From NCBI GenBank assembly GCA_014804565.1, contig JAAUZN010000036.1, positions 19,549-37,345 on the forward strand: a DNA stretch of 17,797 nt. Reading direction: 5' to 3'. Source of the DNA: Lachnospiraceae bacterium. Its GTDB lineage: Bacteria; Bacillota; Clostridia; Lachnospirales; Lachnospiraceae. Shown piece by piece: positions 8,128 to 14,034 of the stretch (positions are counted from its first letter, which is position 1; every line of letters begins with the position of its first letter). Made by a program: the position numbers and the translations under genes. The notes under the pieces are model-generated. The model did no database searches, was not told where the DNA came from, and saw only the letters and a list, made by a program, of their open reading frames with translations.

Positions 8128-9258
8128 TCAAGAAGCGTAGAAGGCACATACCTGCTCTGCAATGTACTCTGCCTGCTCCGCCTTCAGGGAGTAGAACAGG
8201 GGCAGACGAAGCAGTCTCTCGCTCTCCTTCGTGGTATAGATATCTTCCCCATGGAATCTGCCGTACTTCTGACCGGCAGGCGCGGAGTGGAGCGGCACAT
8301 AATGTGACGCCGGAAGTATCTCCTTCTCTTTCAAAAAGGAATCCAGTCTGCTTCTCTCTTCTAAATCCTTTGTTTTAATATAGAACATGTGCGCATTGTG
8401 GCTGCAGTGCTCCGGAATATAGGGGAGTTCAATTTTTCCTTCCTCTGCAAGCGGCAAAAGCAGCTCCCGATACTGCTCCCATCTGTCCATCCTTGCCTGT
8501 GTGATTTCTTCCGCCAGCTCTAACTGGGCATAGAGATAAGCGGCGTTCATATCACTTGGTAAATAGGAGGAACCATAGTTCTGCCAACGATACTTGTCTA
8601 CCTGCCCTCTAAAATACTTACTTCTATCCGTTCCCTTTTCCCGGAAAATTTCCGCATCTTCGATATATTCTTCATCCCGAATCAATAGTGCGCCACCCTC
8701 ACCCATGCTGAGATTTTTGGTCTCATGAAAGCTGAAACAACCAAACTCGCCGAAGGTTCCCAGCGGTTTCCCTTTATAGGATGCCATGATCCCCTGCGCG
8801 GCGTCCTCTATCACCATGAGATGATGCCGCTTCGCGATATCCATAATAGTATCCATCTCACAGCCCACCCCGGCATAGTGCACCGGTGCGATCGCCCGCG
8901 TGCGTTCTGTCACAGCATCTTCAATCAATTTTTCGTCTATATTCATGGTGTCCGGCCGCACATCCACGAACACCACCGTCGCCCCCCGCAGAACAAATGC
9001 GTTGGCCGTAGACACAAAGGTGTAGGAAGGCATAATGACCTCATCCCCCGGCTTAATATCCGCAAGTAGCGCCGCCAGCTCCGTGGCATGGGTACAGGAG
9101 GTGGTGAGCAGACATTTTTTCGTCCCCGTCATAGCCTCGATCTTCTCGCTGCATTTCCTCGTAAAAGGTCCGTCACCGCAGATCTTTTCCTTCTCCACGG
9201 CCTGTTTCATATATTCAAATTCTTTCCCCGTGAAAGGGGGGACATTAAAGTTTATCAT
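8128..9258 (-). CDS. wecE: WecE/RffA-type dTDP-4-amino-4,6-dideoxygalactose transaminase (DegT/DnrJ/EryC1 family)
   Basis: The 376-residue protein is a full-length PLP-dependent sugar aminotransferase. NFNVPPFTGKE at 3-13, GDGPFTRKC at 28-36, TTSCTHATELAALL at 52-65 and GDEVIMPSYTFVSTANAFVL at 71-90 closely follow Escherichia coli WecE. EDAAQ at 151-155 gives the Asp that binds the PLP ring nitrogen, and SFHETKNLSMGEGG at 176-189 holds the PLP lysine, K181. WecE transfers the amino group of glutamate to dTDP-4-keto-6-deoxyglucose to make dTDP-Fuc4N in the cytoplasm. Start at 9258 is chosen for its conserved N-terminus and strong GGAGG; a longer frame to 9336 would overlap the promoter and the upstream gene. 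No dTDP-glucose synthase or dehydratase is in the window, so the substrate is either made elsewhere or differs from that of E. coli. The family is near certain, the exact substrate less so. Confidence 0.93.
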   Translation of the reverse strand: MINFNVPPFTGKEFEYMKQAVEKEKICGDGPFTRKCSEKIEAMTGTKKCLLTTSCTHATELAALLADIKPGDEVIMPSYTFVSTANAFVLRGATVVFVDVRPDTMNIDEKLIEDAVTERTRAIAPVHYAGVGCEMDTIMDIAKRHHLMVIEDAAQGIMASYKGKPLGTFGEFGCFSFHETKNLSMGEGGALLIRDEEYIEDAEIFREKGTDRSKYFRGQVDKYRWQNYGSSYLPSDMNAAYLYAQLELAEEITQARMDRWEQYRELLLPLAEEGKIELPYIPEHCSHNAHMFYIKTKDLEERSRLDSFLKEKEILPASHYVPLHSAPAGQKYGRFHGEDIYTTKESERLLRLPLFYSLKAEQAEYIAEQVCAFYAS

Positions 9259-9265
9259 GATAGTT

Positions 9266-9270
9266 CCTCC
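9266..9270 (-). promoter_or_regulatory. Ribosome binding site GGAGG of the aminotransferase gene
   Basis: The minus strand reads GGAGG, then seven bases, then ATG at 9258. It fixes the start and excludes the longer in-frame extension. Confidence 0.8.
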
Positions 9271-9304
9271 ATTAAAGTTGCAGTGCACGCTCGATTCCGC
9301 GACT

Positions 9305-9334
9305 ATTATACCATATTTATCACTGTGATGCCAC
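9305..9334 (-). promoter_or_regulatory. Extended -10 promoter for the aminotransferase gene
   Basis: The minus strand carries TGGTATAAT, a perfect TGn-extended -10 (TATAAT at 9305-9310). GTGGCA, matching four of six -35 consensus bases, lies 18 nt upstream. The expected start of transcription is about 40 nt before the ATG at 9258. The -35 part lies inside the 3' end of the upstream gene. The spacer holds the 11-base palindrome ATCACAGTGAT at 9319-9329, a possible operator. Confidence 0.6.
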
Positions 9335-11173
9335 ATATATCACATACCGCGCATTCCCAAAGCACTCCGTATATCCATATTCCCATATCATCTCCGAAAG
9401 GATCTGCAGCTTTTCATCTGCCGCCATGGCTTCCATATCCACGCCAAACCAGTTGATGGCCTCGCCGTCGTCGCTCAGATAGGCCGCAGCGGCTGCCGAA
9501 AGAATGATCACCGGAGGCTCCTCCCCCGCCTGGATCCTGTCTTCCACTGCCGAAAGGTCCTGCCGGTATTCCGTCATGCGGTAGGAGTCCAGGTCGGGCC
9601 ATGCCGTGGATAAGGCGGGCGGCATATCCAACAGATAATGCAAGCCGGCCAATTCCCCGTAAGCTATCGTCTCCCTGCCGCTCAATCCTTCCTCCTGCAC
9701 ATACAGAGCCAGTTCCTCTATAAGCGCCCCGTTCTCCAGATTCGTGTAGACGCCCGTTGCTTTCTCCGGTGTCTCCACCTTCATATCGCGCGGTTCTCCC
9801 CATATACCATCCTGAAAAGCAAACTCTCTGTGGAGACCAATGCTCTGCCAAAGCACAAACACTGTAAGAAGCGTCACCGGCGCACGCCACCAAAGCCGGT
9901 CGCTGACTGCATCCGCCGCTGTCCAAAGCAGAAAAGGAGCTGCCAGAAAAAGGTTATTGATGATCGGATACAGCTGATTGTTGCTGCCAAGAGGCGTTAA
10001 AAATATCTCCAAAAGCACCAGAACCGCCAGTATTTTCTGCCCTGTGCACACTTTTTTTCTTACCAGACAGAGAACTGCCGTAAAAATTGTTACCAGCAAA
10101 AACAGCACTGTCGGGTAATAAACACTGCCATTCCCAAACTCATAATAGCGAAAATGGAACATCCCCCTACCCCAGTAAAAACGCAGCAGCACCAAAAAGA
10201 GCAGGCAGTATATCCCCTTTATAATTGCATTCGTTATTTTATTCCTGTTCCGCACCAGCAAAGTAAGCACTCCCGGTGCCATACAAAGCACTGCAAAAGC
10301 CAGCCAATACAAACCTTTCAAATAATCGCCGAACATGCCCGTCAGCATGGAGGACGGTTTATAATCCGTGGCCTGCTCAGTCATGGCAAACATGGTGCGC
10401 ACCATGTCCGGATATGCCGAAAAGCCATAGCGTACACAGATCGCCGCTAAGGGAATCCCAAAGCCCAGAAGATAACCAAGCATACACCACAGCGTAACCT
10501 GCACAAGCCGTCCCCAGGGGATCGCCGTCTGACGCTCCACTACAGTGCCCAGGCTTGCCGCACCGGCCTGCTGCCCTCTATTTATAAGCACAATGCCGTA
10601 CCACACCGCCAGAATGAACGCCGCCTGCACCACGTTGGGCATCCGCACTGCCACACTGGCGCCCAGACACAGACCCGCCGCCACAAAATACAGACACCCG
10701 GAAGCTTTCTCCGGCACTGCCGTAAGCCCACGGTACAGGAGCAATACCCCTGCCGTCATCAGGAAATAAGTCAGATAATTATACAAAACCGTGGAGGGAC
10801 ACCAGCACAGCCCCAGCGCCAACATTTCGCCCACAAACAAAAGCGGTGCCGGAATCCTTTTTCGCAGCGCCAGATAGACCATGAGTGCTGTCGCCGACTG
10901 CACAAGCGATGTATAAAAATACATGCCCAGCAGCGTTCTCCCAAAGGGCAGCCGCATGGACAGACTTCCCACCACATTGGCCAAAAAAGTGGCTATCATC
11001 CAAGTCCCTTTCATCTGCCCGAAATACTGGAAATTCGCCAGAGAGTAGGTGGTGTCCGCCACATCCATCCCCTGATTGAGTCCAACCAAAGGATATAGAA
11101 CAAGCAGAACAGGGAAAAGCACATTCTCTATGAAGTTTCGGTATCTTCCGTAACATTTCGACACACGTTCCAT
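9320..11173 (-). CDS. Polytopic membrane protein, GT-C glycosyltransferase-like
   Basis: This 617-residue protein has a first helix at about 17-33, then GMDVADTTYSLANFQYFG at 35-52, an outer-loop segment with Asp37 and Asp40 suited to a GT-C catalytic role. TVLYNYLTYFLM at 128-139 and VAVRMPN at 174-180 are further striking motifs. About ten helices reach to roughly residue 450, and the last 160 or so residues are hydrophilic and probably extracytoplasmic. It most resembles the large GT-C-like proteins of Clostridia surface-glycan clusters, but I cannot name a characterised homologue. The likely role is transfer of a sugar from polyprenyl phosphate at the outer face; this is inference. ATG at 11173 is preceded by GGAGG with a 6-nt gap, so the start is firm. 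It is the first gene after the largest intergenic gap and has its own promoter. The stop lies inside a palindrome next to the following gene's promoter. Confidence 0.75.
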   Translation of the reverse strand: MERVSKCYGRYRNFIENVLFPVLLVLYPLVGLNQGMDVADTTYSLANFQYFGQMKGTWMIATFLANVVGSLSMRLPFGRTLLGMYFYTSLVQSATALMVYLALRKRIPAPLLFVGEMLALGLCWCPSTVLYNYLTYFLMTAGVLLLYRGLTAVPEKASGCLYFVAAGLCLGASVAVRMPNVVQAAFILAVWYGIVLINRGQQAGAASLGTVVERQTAIPWGRLVQVTLWCMLGYLLGFGIPLAAICVRYGFSAYPDMVRTMFAMTEQATDYKPSSMLTGMFGDYLKGLYWLAFAVLCMAPGVLTLLVRNRNKITNAIIKGIYCLLFLVLLRFYWGRGMFHFRYYEFGNGSVYYPTVLFLLVTIFTAVLCLVRKKVCTGQKILAVLVLLEIFLTPLGSNNQLYPIINNLFLAAPFLLWTAADAVSDRLWWRAPVTLLTVFVLWQSIGLHREFAFQDGIWGEPRDMKVETPEKATGVYTNLENGALIEELALYVQEEGLSGRETIAYGELAGLHYLLDMPPALSTAWPDLDSYRMTEYRQDLSAVEDRIQAGEEPPVIILSAAAAAYLSDDGEAINWFGVDMEAMAADEKLQILSEMIWEYGYTECFGNARYVIYVASQ

Positions 11174-11177
11174 ACAC

Positions 11178-11375
11178 GGCCTCCGTTTCTGCTTAATTTC
11201 TTATGAACCCTGATAATGGAAAAATATGGGAAAAATCATATAAAGTTATTATAACATATTCTCAAATGCCAATATACTAAAACATTTCAGAAAAACGGGG
11301 AATATTCAGATGTGGCTAGATGCTGAAGACTCTTTAGAATTATCATAATTTTATATCAACCATTGCAACATTCTA
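11178..11375. other. AT-rich intergenic region, about 200 bases
   Basis: No coding frame with a ribosome site is seen here. On the minus strand it holds the extended -10 promoter at 11248-11256 and the GGAGG site at 11180-11184 for the following membrane protein. A weak imperfect hairpin at 11305-11327 lacks an adjoining U-run and is not a convincing terminator. Base composition matches the AT-rich phosphotransferase gene rather than the GC-richer genes around it, so it may have arrived with that gene. Confidence 0.6.
11248..11256 (-). promoter_or_regulatory. Extended -10 promoter for the gene block starting at 11173
   Basis: The minus strand reads TGTTATAAT, a perfect TGn-extended -10 box (TATAAT at 11248-11253). 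No -35 hexamer of quality lies at 16-18 nt, which is common for extended -10 promoters. The predicted transcript would have a leader of roughly 65-70 nt before ATG 11173. The box lies within the palindrome GTTATAATAAC (11245-11255). Confidence 0.6.
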
Positions 11376-12479
11376 TCATATCGCATTCTTAATATCACTT
11401 TCGCAATTTTGTACAAAGCGGAACACATGATATGCGTCATTGGTGTGTTTCATGTCATTCATACCGATGAAAAACGCTACAAATAAAATTTCTATACATT
11501 CCATCACACACGGGATCGCTTCTTTCTCCTTTTCAGAAAGATGAATGATACTTTCGTAGCCTGCAATCACTGATTTAGCGCATTCAATCCATTCTATTTT
11601 TGTAAAGGCGTCCTCTGTTTCTTCTGCCAATAATCCTGTCAAAAAATAACAGATATCAAATATTCTGATATTTCTTTGGGTCAGATCAAAATCAATATAT
11701 CCTGAAAAATTACCTTCAAGGAATAAAAAATTCCCAAAATGCACATCTCTGTGAATTAATTGTTTGGGCAGGAAATCATATACGCTTTCTAACCACTCTA
11801 CTGTTTTTGAATACTCTTCTTCGCTTAATATCTTCCACTCATTATCTGTTAAATTTTCTCGTATCCATCCCTTCATCTCTTTTAACAGACTATTATCCCA
11901 AAATTCAATTTCTCTTTCACATTTCATAAATGCCGTATGTAGCCGTGCAATTGCACAGCCCATTTTCCAGGCAACATTCTCGTCTTTCATATCAGAAATA
12001 TTACTTCCCTGCAATTTTTGCGACATAAGGAAATAGATGTTTTTATACGCAGCAAATTTTTCTCCTGTTTTTGTAAGAACTGTCTTCGCAACCGGAATCG
12101 CACAATCCAATAATATTTCTGATATTTTTATATTTCTCTCCAGCTGCGTTTTATCCTCATACACTTTTATTACATAAGAATGATCAATTTCCCATGCCGA
12201 GGGATATATCTGCAATAATTGTCTGTTCTCAATTCCCCATAAAGGCAATATCTGTTCTATTATCTCTTTCATTTTCTGATATCTCACTTTTTCTTTTGAA
12301 ATAATCCTTCTAATACTCGCCTCCGACAAATGATATATATTCGCAAGCTGTCCATTAGCTCTTCCTTCGAGATGCTTTAAATATATATGCTGGTTACGTT
12401 TCTCTAACTCAATCTTATAGTCGGTCTGCTGCTTTACGTCACAACAATCTCCTTTTGGTATATACCTGAAAAGCCTCAA
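11376..12479 (-). CDS. HTH-phosphotransferase fusion (APH/choline-kinase fold), AT-rich, start uncertain
   Basis: The frame encodes up to 367 residues. Numbered from the TTG at 12479, residues about 33-64 form a helix-turn-helix (LEGRANGQLANIYHLSEASI at 37-56, followed by a basic RR pair). Residues about 75-360 are an APH-type kinase: VIKVY at 103-107 with the ATP-binding Lys105, Brenner motif HRDVHFGN at 243-250 (D245 catalytic, N250), and metal-binding DFD at 263-265. The family phosphorylates small molecules such as aminoglycosides, choline or homoserine; the substrate here is unknown and nothing shows drug resistance. The TTG start would overlap the acyltransferase stop in TTGA but has no ribosome site, while a strong AAAGGAG at 12449-12455 has no in-frame ATG, GTG or TTG at a workable distance. 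The first in-frame ATG is at residue 70, after the HTH. Base composition is far lower in G+C than neighbours, pointing to recent transfer. Confidence 0.8.
   Translation of the reverse strand: MRLFRYIPKGDCCDVKQQTDYKIELEKRNQHIYLKHLEGRANGQLANIYHLSEASIRRIISKEKVRYQKMKEIIEQILPLWGIENRQLLQIYPSAWEIDHSYVIKVYEDKTQLERNIKISEILLDCAIPVAKTVLTKTGEKFAAYKNIYFLMSQKLQGSNISDMKDENVAWKMGCAIARLHTAFMKCEREIEFWDNSLLKEMKGWIRENLTDNEWKILSEEEYSKTVEWLESVYDFLPKQLIHRDVHFGNFLFLEGNFSGYIDFDLTQRNIRIFDICYFLTGLLAEETEDAFTKIEWIECAKSVIAGYESIIHLSEKEKEAIPCVMECIEILFVAFFIGMNDMKHTNDAYHVFRFVQNCESDIKNAI
12448..12455 (-). promoter_or_regulatory. Orphan Shine-Dalgarno sequence AAAGGAGA near the phosphotransferase start
   Basis: This is the only strong ribosome site near the 5' end of the kinase gene. 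Downstream, TTG and GTG triplets occur at good spacing but out of frame and run at once into stops (TTG TTG TGA and GTG ACG TAA). It may be a relic of a lost start, or may drive an unusual start. Confidence 0.5.
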
Positions 12480-13534
12480 AGATGGAACCGTCTAAACACC
12501 CAGCCTCTCACCATATCCACCACCGTCCCCGCCACATATACGAACAGGACGCATCCGATCAAATGCGGCAGGAAGAGAAAGCTCTTCGCCGCCTTCTCTA
12601 CGCCCAGCCACTTCATCCATTCATAGCGCACCAAAATATGCTCATGCAAAAGATACACGCCGAAGGTATAGGGGGCCAGTTTTCTCACCATCCCGGCGAA
12701 ACGTCCCTCCTGAATTCGCAGATTCCCAAACACATAAAAAAGAGAGACCGAACCTGCAAGGCACAGCAGATGATTGTAAGTGTAAAGCATATTCGCATAA
12801 TGAGTAAACGTTTCCATTGTATTTCCAAGCGTATTGGAAGCCAGCGCCAGCAGCCATATCAACAGGGCAGAAAGCACATAAGCTCCCACCGCGTTGGACT
12901 GCTTTTCCAGCCAGGAAATACCGTACAACCTGATGTAACCCGCCATCACGAACAGACACAAAAACCACCCGAAATCATAGCCGTACCGATCCGTCGCCAG
13001 ATATAGGGGAAGAATCGTTTTTTCCAGCACGAAAAACGTAAACAGCAATGCCATAAGTATCTGCAGATCCCTCTTCTTCATCTTTTCTATGCCCGCCGAC
13101 AGAAAAGGCGCAAACAGATACATGACAAGATAGGCCGTGGCAAACCAATAATGTTCCGTCCCAAACGGAAACAGAAAACCGATCCAGTCATAAACGTCAA
13201 GATCTCCACCGGAAACCACACCGGTCAAAAGAAGGCATACCGGGATCAGCAGAGAATAAAAAAGAACCTGAGAGAGCAGGGACACTACCCTCCCCGGCTT
13301 CCACGCAGATTCCACAAGAAAATATCCGCTGATAAGAACATAGCAGTTTACCGCCACAATACAAAACGCCTCGATCAGCCATGCAAAAACGCCGACCGGA
13401 TCATCCTTTACCGCAAAGGGAAACGGCGTGGCAACCCCACCCTTCACCAGATAGTGAAGGGAGATGATCATAAGCATCGCCACGATCCGCAGCAATTCAA
13501 AGTTCGCCTGTCTCTTTCCATCCGTTCCCATCAT
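12476..13534 (-). CDS. Acyltransferase-3 family integral membrane acyltransferase
   Basis: This 352-residue protein is a typical acyltransferase-3 (OatA/WecH/NolL type) membrane domain without an SGNH extension. NFELLRIVAMLMIISLHY at 11-28 contains the family signature in helix 1, with Arg16 and His27 giving the R-x10-H pattern. About ten helices follow, and EHYWFATAYLVMYLF at 127-141 is another conserved stretch. These proteins move acetyl or other acyl groups across the membrane onto sugars, so it probably O-acetylates the glycan built here. Two ATGs are adjacent (13534 and 13531); GAGGG lies 2 nt before the first and 5 nt before the second, favouring the second by spacing. The gene follows GtrA by 46 nt with no promoter seen, and its stop overlaps the possible TTG start of the next gene. 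Confidence 0.88.
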   Translation of the reverse strand: MMGTDGKRQANFELLRIVAMLMIISLHYLVKGGVATPFPFAVKDDPVGVFAWLIEAFCIVAVNCYVLISGYFLVESAWKPGRVVSLLSQVLFYSLLIPVCLLLTGVVSGGDLDVYDWIGFLFPFGTEHYWFATAYLVMYLFAPFLSAGIEKMKKRDLQILMALLFTFFVLEKTILPLYLATDRYGYDFGWFLCLFVMAGYIRLYGISWLEKQSNAVGAYVLSALLIWLLALASNTLGNTMETFTHYANMLYTYNHLLCLAGSVSLFYVFGNLRIQEGRFAGMVRKLAPYTFGVYLLHEHILVRYEWMKWLGVEKAAKSFLFLPHLIGCVLFVYVAGTVVDMVRGWVFRRFHL

Positions 13535-13580
13535 TTCCCTCGTTTCCCCAATTTCACAGTTCAGCCCTCTGCATTCATCA

Positions 13581-14021
13581 TTATTTCACGTCCGAACTGT
13601 TGTCCTTGAATATCCAGATCTTGCTGAGCACATAGTTTGCCAGGATCACCAGCACCTGGCAGACGAGCTTGGAGATCTTGTCGTTGATCGACAGCATATC
13701 CACCATCACATACATCAGTACCAGCTCCAGCACCTCTGTGGCGATCCGCGCACCGATAAAGGAGACAAATTCCTTTACGACAGATCCGGTATCCTTATTC
13801 TGGCTTTTAAACACAAAGGTTCTGTTCGTCCAGTAAGCGAATACCACCGTGAGCACCCAGGACAATACCGTGGCCGCCATATAGTGCATCTGCATCGCAT
13901 CTGCAAACAGAAAATACAGAATATAATTCAAAACAAAGGCAAGGAACCCGAAGATCAGATAATTGATTCCCTCCTCATGCTTTTTATACATTCCCCAGCC
14001 GAAATCCCACAATTTTTTCAT
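13581..14021 (-). CDS. GtrA-like small flippase
   Basis: This 146-residue protein has four hydrophobic helices at about 20-40, 46-65, 85-108 and 115-135, the size and layout of the GtrA family (Pfam GtrA). YWTNRTFVF at 63-71 after helix 2 and NYVLSKIWIFK at 129-139 at the end are the usual paired motifs of the family. GtrA proteins are thought to flip undecaprenyl-phosphate-linked monosaccharides to the outer face for GT-C glycosyltransferases. The gene starts 13 nt after the ABC transporter stop with GAGGAG 5 nt before the ATG. No GtrB-type polyprenyl-phosphate sugar synthase is in the window, so the donor must be made elsewhere. GT-C-like proteins that could use the flipped donor lie downstream. 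Confidence 0.88.
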   Translation of the reverse strand: MKKLWDFGWGMYKKHEEGINYLIFGFLAFVLNYILYFLFADAMQMHYMAATVLSWVLTVVFAYWTNRTFVFKSQNKDTGSVVKEFVSFIGARIATEVLELVLMYVMVDMLSINDKISKLVCQVLVILANYVLSKIWIFKDNSSDVK

Positions 14022-14034
14022 TTCTTCTCCTCAA

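Noticed and set aside
9259-9336. Longer aminotransferase start at 9336
   Set aside because: It would read through the promoter and overlap the upstream gene, while ATG 9258 has GGAGG and the conserved N-terminus.
11305-11327. Possible terminator hairpin after the kinase gene
   Set aside because: The stem is five pairs plus a bulge with little GC, and the nearest T-run is several bases further on.
11376-12479. Aminoglycoside-resistance gene
   Set aside because: Only the general kinase motifs match; the substrate region is not diagnostic and the locus is a glycan cluster.
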